This document shows, one piece after another, positions 22,701-32,765 of a stretch of 64,000 nt of DNA. Numbering within the stretch: position 1 is the stretch's first letter; the number at the start of each line of letters is the position of its first letter. Under the pieces are notes generated by a model. That model saw only the letters and a program-made list of their open reading frames with translations. It searched no databases and was not told where the DNA came from. The position numbers and the translations under genes were made by a program. The stretch comes from Viridothelium virens (Eukaryota; Ascomycota; Dothideomycetes; Trypetheliales; Trypetheliaceae): the NCBI GenBank assembly GCA_010094025.1, contig ML991837.1:1-64000 (forward strand). Direction: 5' to 3'.

Positions 22701-23858
22701 AGGCGTGAGTTGCAGAAGAGAAGCAAGAACGTTGATACTGCTAATAAGGAGATTGCGGGGCTGGAGGCAGAGGTTGCGCGGAATGCAGCAGCAAGATATG
22801 GCTTGTTGAAGAGGTGTAAAATTGACGGTACCAAGGTCCCATTGAAAGAGGGCAGTAATGGCTTGGACAAATTACCCTTGGAGGAAATGGCAGATGCTGA
22901 TGGTGATGAGATGGATATTGACGCTGAAGAGGGCTCCAGCCAAATGGGTCCAGTGGTGAAAGACTATGGAATTGAAATCGATTTCGACGAATTAGAGGAT
23001 GAGCTGAAAGAGGCAAGCCCCACTCAGCGACTCGATATCAAAAGGCTCCCTTGTGCTAACCGAATGACACAGGACATGTCCGAAAAGGACGCCAAAAAGA
23101 CGGAAGAATCCCTTCAAGAGACCATCACCAACCTCTCCTCCGAACTCGAACGGCTCAACCCCAACATGCGAGCCATGGAACGCCTCTCCACAACGGAAGA
23201 ACGCCTCAAATCCATCGAGCGCGACTTCGACGCCGCCCGCCGGTACGCCAAGCGCGCCAAGGACGACTTCGACGACATCAAAGAGAAGCGCTTCGAGCTC
23301 TTCAACAAAGCCTTCACGCACATCTCCGAGCAGATTTCCTCCGTCTACAAGGACCTGACGCGCTCGCCGAACTTCCCGCTGGGCGGCCAGGCCTACCTTG
23401 ACATCGAGGATTCCGACGAGCCCTACCTCAGCGGCATCCGCTACCACGCCATGCCGCCGCTCAAGCGCTTCCGCGACATGGAGCACCTCTCCGGCGGCGA
23501 GAAGTCGATCGCGGCGCTTGCCCTGCTCTTCGCCGTGCACTCGCATCAACCCTCGCCCTTCTTCGTGCTGGATGAGGTCGACGCCGCGCTCGATAATGCG
23601 AACGTTGCGAAAGTGGCCGGCTACGTCAAGGCGCATGCTCGGCCCGGCATGCAGTTCATCGTCATTAGCTTGAAGATGGGCATGTTTGTGAATAGCGAGA
23701 CGTTGGTCGGCATCATGCGGGATCAGGGGGCGAATTCGAGTAAGGTGCTGACGCTGGATGTGAGTATTGCCCCTTTTTGTCTGAGTGTGTAGCTGGTGCA
23801 TGTTGGTTTGAGCTGGTGGCTGACGATTCTGTAGCTCCGGAATTACCTACCAGGGTAG
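19762..23858 (+). CDS. SMC1: Cohesin subunit SMC1
   Basis: ATPase arm of the cohesin ring, acting in sister-chromatid cohesion in the nucleus. Exons 19762-19792, 19854-19947, 20003-23759 and 23835-23858. The first two introns (61 and 55 nt) rebuild MGKLIRLELFNFKSYKGHH and the Walker A GPNGSGKSNS followed by MDAISFVLG. The hinge lies near FPGVRGRLFELCKP to IHKGGNMTGG, flanked by long coiled coils; the signature LSGGEKSIAALALLF and Walker B FFVLDEVDAALD are intact. Inside the large exon, 23013-23072 looks like a GC-AG intron of 60 nt (GCAAGC, GCTAAC, CAG) that stays in frame; 1281 residues without it, 1301 with it. The final exon codes only LRNYLPG and a stop after a 75-nt intron (GTGAGT, GCTGACG, GTAG). 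Confidence 0.95.
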
Positions 23859-24504
23859 AGAAACGTATCGATACGACTTTTACAGGGAGAATGTCGGCGG
23901 TGAGGGTGCTAATCAGTTAGACAGCTTGCCGTTGGAAAGGGAATCGGGCTCTCTAGAGGGAAGAGGTGGTCAAGCGATCTAGCAATCTAGCGAAATATCT
24001 GTGGGAGCGCGTCCGCCCCTTTTGCATTTTTCATTCTAGGGTCAAGTCCTAATTCATCCTTGAATTTTCGTGGCAATGATAAGGACGCGTCGTAATTTCG
24101 TGGCCCGCCTCTCACAGGTTTCAAAGTGAATCACACGATCGAATTGTAAAAATACTAGAAAAATGCTTCGATGTTGCTACGAAAAGAGAATGCTATGTCT
24201 GCAATATGCAATGTGAGTGAATCTATCGCCGCTAATCAATGCGGATGCGTATGTCTTGGTGGCTGCCGTTGTACGCCCAACCAGTCCTTGAATGAATCTC
24301 GAAACGCCTTGTTCGGCCTTTTCCTTGCCGTTTTTATCGCCGCCAAACCAGAAGGGTGCCTTTCTCGGCTCCAAAAACGCCTAGTGATGCTCATTAAACG
24401 TAGAATGGGTAGAAGTAGGTATCTCGAAGAATGATATTCCCCTCCCTTCTAACGAATGCTTTTGATCGAACCATGCACATAACCAAGTCCCCGTCTCATT
24501 CTTT
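23859..24504. other. Intergenic, convergent gene ends
   Basis: 646 bp between the SMC1 stop and the oxidase stop. Short frames only; nothing recognised. Confidence 0.5.
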
Positions 24505-26622
24505 TCATGCCGCACAAAGCGCAGACGTGGCATTGTGCTCCTCATTTGCGAAAGCTGTCGCGGTATCTCCTCCCACTTGTAATCCCATGGCCATACCGGC
24601 TGATTGGTGCCAGAGGAGATGGCAGTGCAGCATCCAGATCCCCGGGTTGTTGGGCCGGATTCGGATCACAGCGTAGCCGTGGTGCGGGACGAAAACAGTA
24701 TCCCTCCGAACAGGATTCTGGTAATTAAGCGGCCCACCAGGGGGAGCCACGTGCTCGACTTTGGCGCGCTTGGCTTTCATAGAAGGATCGTGCTGAACGT
24801 GGGAGCGTTTGACTTTGGTGGAAGGTCGAGCTGACAATGACGAGGATGTAGAAGTCAGCGTTGGTGATACAGATTTCGTCATGGTGGGAGCCGAGGTGGA
24901 AGATGTGGACGTAGATGTCGTAGTTTGAGGTTTCACGATATCGAAAGGATTGTAGCTGCCCCACGCTTTGCTGTGGCTATCAACTCCCCACGCTCCCAAA
25001 ACATCAAAGTCGTAGCCGTGAAGGTGGAAGGGATGGCCCGAGTCGTCAAGATTGTTGATTACAATGTCCATGAAATCATTGCTCGAGGATGAATAAGGTA
25101 TATAAGGAACAAGCTGCGTCCCATTCTCCCAAAACCAGCGGGGTGAGGAGATGAGTGGAGAAGAGCTAGAGCGCCATGACGTGTGGTTCATGTAGCCCAT
25201 AGGAACATTGTTCTGATGTGCAAGCATCAGAGTCGTGGTGTAGAGCACCATTGTCTTGGTAGTCGAAGGCTCCAGAGGAGAGAGTTCGGGAGAGGCCGGA
25301 TGAAGAGACTTGGCTGTCGAAAGATCAAAGTAAGGTACTATCGGAACACTATCGGAAGGCGTCGAGCCATTCCCCATGGAAGCTGCTGATGGTAGATTGG
25401 TGAGATGAATTGGAAAGGTCTGAGTCGGATCCAAGGCAGGATTTGGGTAGAAAAAAGCGTCTTGATCGAGAGCTATTTCAAGGTCGGTGGTCCTGATCCG
25501 GCTGAAAGACTCGTCCCACGACAACGAGAGGTCAACGCGCTGTCCCGGATGGAGTATTCCAACTGAGGCAGCCGGTGTAGGACTTATTTTGTTGCCACCA
25601 TCAACCTCCACCGCCGTCATATTGGCACCGGGTACAGACATGGTGAAGCCGGCCAGGGAGCCGGTGTTAACCACGCGAAGCCTATATCGCTTCTGAGAGT
25701 CGAACCTCATGCCGGGCCTCACAGGCTTCTGAACGCAGTCGATTGGGTATGCAGGCATGGCTAGGGAGCAGTTGTAAGAGCCGACGCCATTTATTAGGAG
25801 CGAGTCCGGAACTGGTTCCATGCTATTGGAAACTGCACGCATATACCATGCCAAGACGTCCGCAGCTGGTCTGTGGTAGAGATCATTGACCAGAATCAGC
25901 CTCTCCTCATCATACTTGGGTTTGGGCGGTCGACCGTCAGCACCGTTATGAGCGGGTTTGTGCACCACCAGGCCGCCATAAAGGCCATCTGCACGTTGAG
26001 TTTGAGCATGTGAGTGGTACCAAAAAGTTCCCCATTGGTCATCGGCAATCTCAAACTTGTAGGTAAAGTTTCCTCCGATTGGAATTGGACACTGGGTAAA
26101 GCCAATTGCTCCGTCATATGCATTTCTTCCACGCATATGAAGTCCGTGCCAATGCATCGCAAGTCCTTCTTCAGCCAAGCCATTGTGGACATTGATCTCT
26201 AGTTTATCTCCAGCTCGGGCTTCGATTGTTGGGCCGGGGTAATGACCATTGATGAGATAAACGAGTTTAGCCACGCCATCGGGTCTTCTGACACTGGAGC
26301 TGATAGTCCAATTATAATGGTGAGTCCTCGGTTTGCGATAGATGTGATCCTCGGGATGGAGGACGCGATCGAGAGGGCCAACGTCGGGTTGAGCTATGAC
26401 GGGAGGATGGGACGGAGCGAGAGCAGGGACATATTTCCACGGACTTTTGGAGTAGTAATCCCAACTGAAAGAAGCATACAAAGCCGATGCAGAAATCAAA
26501 ATAAGGGCGGTGACTGCCAAGATGAGCTTGAGCATTCGTCCAAAGCGTCGTCGACCGCGAAGACTGCCGTATGGGCCAAAGTCTCCACGGGGCATCTTGC
26601 CGCGCGGCCCTGGAGACACCAT
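24505..26622 (-). CDS. Membrane-anchored multicopper oxidase
   Basis: Single-exon gene, 705 residues from the ATG at 26622 (a GTG two codons earlier is in frame but not a credible start). A basic N-tail (RGRRRFGRMLK) precedes one helix at about 31-53, so the protein should be type II with its catalytic part outside the cytosol. Copper motifs are complete: HWHGLH (about 157-162), YHSHAQ, HPFHLHGYDF and HCHLLWHQSAGM; Met rather than Leu sits at the axial type-1 position, which usually means a lower redox potential. Middle cupredoxin: LLINGVGSYNCSLAMP. Between HGYDF and the RRDTVFVP strand lies an unusual insert of roughly 70 residues, Ser/Thr-rich then Lys/Arg-rich. Laccase-like phenol oxidase or metal oxidase cannot be separated by eye. 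Shares a promoter region with the phosphoesterase. Confidence 0.92.
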   Translation of the reverse strand: MVSPGPRGKMPRGDFGPYGSLRGRRRFGRMLKLILAVTALILISASALYASFSWDYYSKSPWKYVPALAPSHPPVIAQPDVGPLDRVLHPEDHIYRKPRTHHYNWTISSSVRRPDGVAKLVYLINGHYPGPTIEARAGDKLEINVHNGLAEEGLAMHWHGLHMRGRNAYDGAIGFTQCPIPIGGNFTYKFEIADDQWGTFWYHSHAQTQRADGLYGGLVVHKPAHNGADGRPPKPKYDEERLILVNDLYHRPAADVLAWYMRAVSNSMEPVPDSLLINGVGSYNCSLAMPAYPIDCVQKPVRPGMRFDSQKRYRLRVVNTGSLAGFTMSVPGANMTAVEVDGGNKISPTPAASVGILHPGQRVDLSLSWDESFSRIRTTDLEIALDQDAFFYPNPALDPTQTFPIHLTNLPSAASMGNGSTPSDSVPIVPYFDLSTAKSLHPASPELSPLEPSTTKTMVLYTTTLMLAHQNNVPMGYMNHTSWRSSSSPLISSPRWFWENGTQLVPYIPYSSSSNDFMDIVINNLDDSGHPFHLHGYDFDVLGAWGVDSHSKAWGSYNPFDIVKPQTTTSTSTSSTSAPTMTKSVSPTLTSTSSSLSARPSTKVKRSHVQHDPSMKAKRAKVEHVAPPGGPLNYQNPVRRDTVFVPHHGYAVIRIRPNNPGIWMLHCHLLWHQSAGMAMGLQVGGDTATAFANEEHNATSALCAA

Positions 26623-27459
26623 TGTCACCGATGCAAGAGGAGGACAAAGCAGTCATACATAGCTGGTGGGGATGATGGAAGAGATGGACGAGATGGAAGA
26701 GATGAAGGCGAAGAGGGGAAGGAGTGGAGATGCAGAAAATAGCAGAGAACAACCGGTCGCGAAATGAGTGGTAGCGGGTATCATTTGGGGGCAGAATGGA
26801 CGGATTCGATGGTGAGACGGAAGCGATGAAAAAGGCAGTCCACGGTCGCGGATCAGCGATAGCGTGGATACGTAGGGCAGCTCACGCGTAACGGTCGGAT
26901 AAAGTTGAGGCGAATCAAGGCCACGCACTCTTTCGATTGCAACCATTCCCGCCATTCACACCCTCTTCCCCTGTCACGCCTATCTATCGCCGTCAACGCT
27001 CTTTAGACGCGTGGCCCTGATTCGACACCGGCCTCTACTGATCGTCGGACCCTTCCTGCAACTTTGCTGCACTCTCGACGCACTTTCGATGCACTTTCGA
27101 TGCCACACTCTGGCCACGGATGCCAGTCATCCACCCCACGCCCGTTGCTCTTCCATCCCGCCGCCAATCGTTCTCGACAACGATGCGTGTGCCCGACCTC
27201 AATGCCTGCAGACCCTGGAGCTTTCTGCGAACGCTTCGAAAATGCTTCTCTATCAGGTGCTCTCCCCTGGCCTTGTCTATGGCCTTGCCCTTTCTACGGT
27301 GCGATCAACGTAGGCCGTCGCATTCCGCCTACGGTAAGGGAAAAGTAGATGCAGATGAGTAGGTATTTAATAGATACAGCATGAGCGGCTCTCTCAGATG
27401 GCCTCTCCAGCAAGTCCTGATCTTCGTCCGGTCTTGTTTGCTGTTCTCTTCTTTGCCTC
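26623..27459. promoter_or_regulatory. Divergent promoter region, oxidase / phosphoesterase
   Basis: 837 bp between start codons of two extracellular-type enzymes. A purine-rich GATGG-type tract (about 26670-26715) lies next to the oxidase start, and TATTTAATAGATA near 27364-27376, about 85 bp before the phosphoesterase ATG, is a possible TATA-like element. Confidence 0.4.
27080..27101. repeat. Two tandem 11-nt units
   Basis: GCACTTTCGAT occurs twice in direct succession inside the divergent promoter region. It could be a chance duplication or a doubled binding site. Confidence 0.5.
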
Positions 27460-29390
27460 ATGGTGAGACTTGCCGCTTTGGCCCATGCGGTGGCCTGGCT
27501 CTATCCAACAGCCACGCTGGCAGCTGGATCGCTTGCAGATGTCAATCATGTCGTCCTTTTCATGCAAGAAAACCGTGCCTTCGACCACGTACGTCTACAC
27601 GTCTTAACTTACGAACGACTGCTGGAAAGCGTGACTAACATCATGGCTGTTAGTATTTTGGTACAATGGCCGGCGTTCGTGGCTTCTCAGATCCTAACGT
27701 GCAGGTCAATCCTGGGAGCGCTAGGTCTGTCTTTTACCAAGATGTTAATGCAACCTTGAGTAATGCGACGAATTATCTATTGCCGTGGTATCTCAATTAT
27801 CAGGGCAACTGGTCGGACCCCATTCAATGTATGGTAGCCGGTAGCAATGGCTGGCAAGCAAATCATGGAGCTCTCAACGGAGACCTCAATAATAAATGGG
27901 CAGAGGACAACACTCCCTACAGCTGGGGATACTATAAGCGCGCCGATCTGCCAGTCCATTTTGGTATTGCCGAAGGCTGGACAGTCGCAGATATGTACCA
28001 GCAAAGCGTGATTGCCTCGACAACACCAAACCGTGTCTCTTGGTTTTCTGGTTCTATAAATTGCCCAGGTGGACCTCAAACCCCAGACCAGGGTGGCATG
28101 ACCATTGACAATAGCGAGACTCCGGGTTGTGAGCTGCCGAACACCAACTGCTATCCTCTGAATTGGAAGACTTATGCCGAGTATCTTCAGGATGCTGGAA
28201 TCACTTGGCAAGTCTACCAAGACACTGACAACTTCGGAGATAACCCTCCAGCGTGGTTTGTGCCCTTCCAGAACGCTGCCAACACCAGCGAGCTCTATCA
28301 GCGGGGCATGACTTTCGTTGGTCTCGACAAGTTCTATTCCGATGTCAAAGCCGGAACTCTCCCCCAAGTAAGCTGGATTATTGGTCCCGCCGAACTGTCC
28401 GAGCATCCACCCTACCAGCCGAAGGATGGCGCCTGGCTCCAGCAGCAAGTAGTTAATGCTGTTACTAGCGGTGCCTCTTACAACGATACTGTTCTAATGA
28501 TCTCATACGACGAGACGGGTGGTTGGGGGGATCATGTAACCCCGTACCACTCTCCTCAGGGCACCGCTGGTGAATGGGTACAAGATCCCTATGACATGTT
28601 TGGCGACGTCTACACTGGCCCAGGCTTCCGTCTGCCCTTCTACATTATTTCTCCCTGGACTCGCGGCGGCAAAGTCTTCACTGAACATGCTGACCATTCA
28701 TCCCAGCTAAAGTTCATGGAACAATGGCTCGCGGCCAAGGGCAATGATGTCACCACTACCCAGATCCCTCCGTGGCGTCGGGAACATATGTCCGATCTTG
28801 TCAATGCGTTCGACTTCTCCAGTCCGGATTATTCCATTCCTATTGTCCCTGCTGCAGATGCGCCGCACACTAACGCTCAGGGTCAGTGGGATGGCTATGC
28901 AGTATGCGAAGCGACTTATCCTGTAACTCAACCGCCAGTCCCCTACGGCCAGCAGACCACCAGCTCTTCTCTGCTTTCTGAGGATGGCTTCAAGCAGGTT
29001 CGCGGTTACATGACTGAAGGACGATTTCTTGTCTTTGAGTCCGGCAGCACCGCCCTTACACGTGGTAATAATACTGTCGGGGCTGGTGTTGCGTCTGCAA
29101 ATCACGACAACAAGATGCAAAGATTTGTGGTACACCAGCTTCCTGATATGCAGAGCAACACGAACACCTTTGCCATCAGCAGCGCCGTGGATGGCAAGTT
29201 TGTTGCGGCTGACATGAGCCTCGTTTCAGGCCAGACTAATGGCGCTACGTTTACTATTACTGACCTTGGCAATGGCCAGGGCTACATCTTAGGTGTCGGA
29301 GGGAAAAATATTACCTCGAGCAACGGAAAGGTCGTGCTGGGTTCTGATGCCACTGCTTGGAGTGCGTACAGTGTTACCTATGCGAACTAG
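27460..29390 (+). CDS. Secreted phospholipase C-type phosphoesterase
   Basis: Exon 1 27460-27588, intron 27589-27653 (65 nt, GACTAAC branch), exon 2 27654-29390; 621 residues. The N-terminus MVRLAALAHAVAWLYPTATL is a signal peptide. Splicing rebuilds the family motif NHVVLFMQENRAFDHYFGTM, which belongs to the phosphoesterase family (PF04185) of bacterial and fungal non-haemolytic phospholipases C and acid phosphatases. Further marks: DMYQQSVIASTTPNR, ISYDETGGWGDHV (metal-site region) and PFYIISPWTRGG, followed by HADHSSQLKFMEQW. The last 150 residues form a fungal beta-rich C-terminal domain. It probably releases phosphorylated head groups or phosphate from lipids outside the cell; many N-x-S/T sites fit secretion. 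Substrate not certain. Confidence 0.93.
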
Positions 29391-29641
29391 GTAAAACGAC
29401 TGCAGCTCGGTAATACGTAAGTCAATCATCTGGATCCGTTTCTTCCAGAAGGCATGGTAGACTGGATATACCTGTTTATGAGCGACGAGCACCTGATATA
29501 CGAATCGCGGCAAAATAGACCAATGTTTATCGTTAATTCATAATCTTCATATCATATATTACTATCACAATCAAAAGTTTTCACCGATATTCTATCAGCT
29601 CTCGCATATCCACTACTCGATGCAGGACCGATGCCACCTTT

Positions 29642-30919
29642 TTAATCGATTTCCCGATTCTTCGGATCCCTCCCTCGCTCCCACGCCTCCCTTTTGACCC
29701 TCTCCATCTTCTCCTCCAACCCCCGTATCTCCCGTTCTAGCCAATCAATCCTCCCCGGATCCAGCTTATCCATCAACGCCACCTCATCCACCCTCCCCTG
29801 CCTCCGAAACTTGTCCACCTCCCTCTCACTCAACGCCCACCTCTCCAGCTCCCGCAAATACTGCCCCCTCCTCCACTTCATCTCAAACCACCCCTGAAAC
29901 CCCTCCTCGGACCCAAAACACACCCCGTATGCCCCACAATAGCAGCTCCTCATGTCCGGACAGCTCACCTCCCGCCCACTAAACAAATACCCCCACAAAT
30001 ACTCCAGCACCCGCCCACTCATCTCATCCCCCAGCGCCGTCTCCTCCAACCACCCCTTCACCCGCGCATACCGCGCCCGTGGCTGCGCCCGCACCTGCGC
30101 CCGCGACACCGCAAACTGCCCACAGCACGGCTGCGCGATGTCCGCGGGGACGGGTTCCGCGGGGAAGAGGTCCGACCATGCCGCTGCCACGAGCGGCTCT
30201 TCTTGGCGGAGCGCGTCGGAGCCGGGGAGGAGCGCCGGATCGGGCGACGACGGGTGCAGGTAGGTTGGGCAGCCGGGGTCCCAGTGGCAGCGGAGGTTGA
30301 AGTAGCCCGCCGCGAGGACGTGGTGCGGGTTTAGGCGGGAGAGGGTGAGGGCCGTGGAGAGCGACAGCAGGTCGTTGTTGTGCCAGGCGGTGGGGTGGGG
30401 GTGGGTGAAGATCAGGATGTCGGGGAGGACGTCGTAGTGCGTGGTGATGTGGGTGAGGTAGGTGAGGGCTTCGTGGCCTTTGGTGGCTAGGATGGTTTTG
30501 CTGGCGTGGGGTGGAAGGGTTTGGCTGGAAGAGGAGTGGGTGTAGATTATTGGGTGGATGGCTGAAGGCAGCTGAGAGAGCCAAGAGAGGTCTTCGGAGC
30601 CGAAATGCGGGATTATGAGGTCCGCGGTGTAGTGGGAGTGCTGAAAGCTTAAGGGACCGGCGTCGAATGCTAAGGCATCCTCGGGTAGAGAGGTGTTGAG
30701 TTTGAAAGATTCATTATCATATTCTATCTGCGCGTCTTTCTGGCCAGGTTGTCGACCTGTCAAGGCGATGAAGATCTTCTGCGATTTATGTGTGAAAGAG
30801 TTGATGGCATTGCCAAAGGTCGTAGTTTTCTGGAAAGGGTATGCTTGTGAAGAGCAGAGCAGAATAATTGAGCCGAAAATGATTACAAAAATTGTCAGCA
30901 AAGGATTCAATCGGTGCAT
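29642..30919 (-). CDS. DUF3431 family protein with N-terminal membrane anchor
   Basis: Single exon, 425 residues from the ATG at 30919 (MHRLNPLLTIFVIIFGSIIL). The hydrophobic first 25 residues form a signal peptide or type II anchor, so a Golgi/secretory location is likely. DUF3431 landmarks are clear: ADLIIPHFGSEDLSWL, THYDVLPDILIFTHPH, AWHNND, CCGQFAVSRAQV and RYARVKGWLEET. The family is common in filamentous fungi and has glycosyltransferase-like features, but I know of no proven activity. The last 150 residues are charged and helical and carry a Cys cluster (SCPDMRSCYCGAYGVCFG). The coding strand turns from C-rich to G-rich at about base 30150. Convergent with the phosphoesterase (251 bp apart) and divergent from the galactanase. 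Confidence 0.88.
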   Translation of the reverse strand: MHRLNPLLTIFVIIFGSIILLCSSQAYPFQKTTTFGNAINSFTHKSQKIFIALTGRQPGQKDAQIEYDNESFKLNTSLPEDALAFDAGPLSFQHSHYTADLIIPHFGSEDLSWLSQLPSAIHPIIYTHSSSSQTLPPHASKTILATKGHEALTYLTHITTHYDVLPDILIFTHPHPTAWHNNDLLSLSTALTLSRLNPHHVLAAGYFNLRCHWDPGCPTYLHPSSPDPALLPGSDALRQEEPLVAAAWSDLFPAEPVPADIAQPCCGQFAVSRAQVRAQPRARYARVKGWLEETALGDEMSGRVLEYLWGYLFSGREVSCPDMRSCYCGAYGVCFGSEEGFQGWFEMKWRRGQYLRELERWALSEREVDKFRRQGRVDEVALMDKLDPGRIDWLEREIRGLEEKMERVKREAWERGRDPKNREID

Positions 30920-31541
30920 TGTCTCTGAAAACTCATGATGAACAAATCTGTGAGGTTCATAACCATTTTCATGGCGTTGTTTACATTCGACAGGGATTAG
31001 CTTTTGGTGTAGGTGAGACGACAACCAAGCACTGGCCACTGGACAACGCTTTTGCCCCCTGCCTCTTAGGCTCTTCCGTACTCACCCACCTCACCCACCT
31101 GTTCTCTGTCTATTCCATGTGGAGCAATTACGCACTTGAAATTCTCAAGGGAACCCCAAGAACCTCTCCTTTGGCCATTGCCACAGCTTCGATGATCTTC
31201 AAGGATAGGCGGACCTTATTTATCCGTGGAGCTTTAGGCAAGGATGATGCGGGGAATCAAGAAATAATACCGAACCGAAGCCTTCGGTGTGCTTGGGACG
31301 AGATTCTAAGCCAAGCCAAGACCGCGTCTCTTCTAGCTTGTTCCACGCAAGCGAAAAATTCCTCATGGGCCAAGTCGAAGGCTAAAGATGACTTCTAGCG
31401 AACTGCCCGTTTCGTGCATCGCTTTTAAATGATCTGCCGTACCTGTTTGTAGCAGAGGACCAAATGCTGTTGTAGGTGTATATATTTTGTACACGAGTCC
31501 TCAAACGTGCATTGTACCGCTCTTCCTAGGCCTCCGTCAAA
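30920..31541. promoter_or_regulatory. Divergent promoter region, DUF3431 / GH53
   Basis: 622 bp between start codons. A plus-strand frame of 168 codons spans 30892-31398 but resembles no protein and overlaps the DUF3431 start. TATATATT at 31479-31486 is a good TATA candidate for the galactanase. Confidence 0.4.
31479..31486 (+). promoter_or_regulatory. Candidate TATA box of the GH53 gene
   Basis: TATATATT lies 56 nt before the galactanase ATG (31542), flanked by GC-mixed DNA. Confidence 0.4.
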
Positions 31542-32765
31542 ATGTCCGTTCTTTGCCTACTACTGGCCAGTTATCTTTCCTTGTTTCGGTTTTCTTTAGC
31601 TACCCCAAGGGGATCAATCACAGCCAATTCTACTCCATCGACTTTCTATCAAGGTCACGATCTTTCATCCCTATTGATACTGGAGGAAGGTGGAGCCATT
31701 TACAAAGACACACAGCGGCAGAATCAGACACGACCTGCAGAAGACATTCTAATAGATGGTGGCATGAACACGGCTCGATTGAGGTATTTATCCTGTAGTC
31801 CTCTAGACCGAGACATTTGCCACGGTTGTGGACTTACACTTGATAGGTTGTGGGTGAATCCTCTACCCGGACAATACGATCTCAACTACACTCTTACCCT
31901 TGCCAAACGGTTTGCCGCCAAGGATCAGCACATTTACCTTGATTTCCATTTCTCTGACACTTGGGCCGATCCGAATCACAACAATGCCCCGGTTGAATGG
32001 CCTACAACCCTGGAACCGCTTGCTACAACCATTCGCGGCTATGTCAATTCCACTCTCAACTCTTTCCACGAGGCCGGAGTCGATCTCAGCCTGGTCAGTC
32101 TTGGCAATGAGATCCGTCACGGCATGCTGTGGCCACTGGGATATGTCGACGTCGATACTCAACCCACTGAGGCTCGGATTCAGAACTTCACCAATTTGGC
32201 TTACCTTTGGGCCGCGTCGCGCATGGGTATTAGCGACGCTGTAGCTGCTGGAGTGCCAAAGCCTCAGGTCATGATCCACCTCGATGACGGTTGGAACTTG
32301 ACACTGCAGAACGCATGGTTTGATGCTCTGGTTGGCACCGGTAAGGTCAAGTCAAGTGATTGGGACATTTTCGGCTTCTCCTTCTATCCCTTCTACGGAA
32401 CTGCTGCTACCCTAGCCAACCTGCAGAACTCACTGAACTCGTTGGCGAAAAAGTGGGGAAAGCCTCTACATGTCGTTGAGACTGACTGGCCGGAGCAATG
32501 CAATGGCACGGATGCACCAGTGTTGAGTGAGCCGGAAATTCCCGTCAGCATTCAAGGCCAGATCCAATGGGTCCATGATATCCGCAGCGTTGTAGACCAA
32601 GTTCCTAATGGCCTTGGAAGGGGCGTTAGTTACTGGGAGCCAGCTTGGCTAAACAATACCGGCTTGGGCAGTGCGTGTGAAGACGCCATTCTTTTCAGTA
32701 CCGATTGGAGTCAATATCCTAAAGCCATTGCTTACTCGAGACAGTCCGTGAATCTGTATAGATGA
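31542..32765 (+). CDS. Arabinogalactan endo-beta-1,4-galactanase (GH53)
   Basis: Secreted enzyme that cleaves beta-1,4-galactan side chains of pectin. MSVLCLLLASYLSLFRFSLA is the signal peptide. Family marks: GHDLSSLLILEEGGA, MNTARLR + LWVNP, YLDFHFSDTWADP, acid/base Glu in VSLGNEIRHG and nucleophile Glu in HVVETDWPEQC, ending GVSYWEPAW. The frame is open throughout, but 31784-31846 interrupts the conserved NTARLR/LWVNP strand and has GTATTT at one end and GATAG at the other; I read it as a 63-nt intron whose retention would add 21 residues without a stop. Spliced product 386 residues, normal for the family. N-glycosylation sites are frequent. With the GH12 gene it points to growth on plant cell walls. 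Confidence 0.93.
   Translation: MSVLCLLLASYLSLFRFSLATPRGSITANSTPSTFYQGHDLSSLLILEEGGAIYKDTQRQNQTRPAEDILIDGGMNTARLRYLSCSPLDRDICHGCGLTLDRLWVNPLPGQYDLNYTLTLAKRFAAKDQHIYLDFHFSDTWADPNHNNAPVEWPTTLEPLATTIRGYVNSTLNSFHEAGVDLSLVSLGNEIRHGMLWPLGYVDVDTQPTEARIQNFTNLAYLWAASRMGISDAVAAGVPKPQVMIHLDDGWNLTLQNAWFDALVGTGKVKSSDWDIFGFSFYPFYGTAATLANLQNSLNSLAKKWGKPLHVVETDWPEQCNGTDAPVLSEPEIPVSIQGQIQWVHDIRSVVDQVPNGLGRGVSYWEPAWLNNTGLGSACEDAILFSTDWSQYPKAIAYSRQSVNLYR

Noticed and set aside
22992-23801. 269-codon minus-strand frame over the end of SMC1
   Set aside because: SMC1 head motifs on the plus strand explain the sequence; the antisense frame is a product of GC-rich third positions.
26626-26628. GTG start upstream of the oxidase ATG
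   Set aside because: Nuclear genes of fungi start at ATG; the ATG two codons later is used. The same applies to TTG/GTG starts near 46122, 58712, 31039 and 63952.
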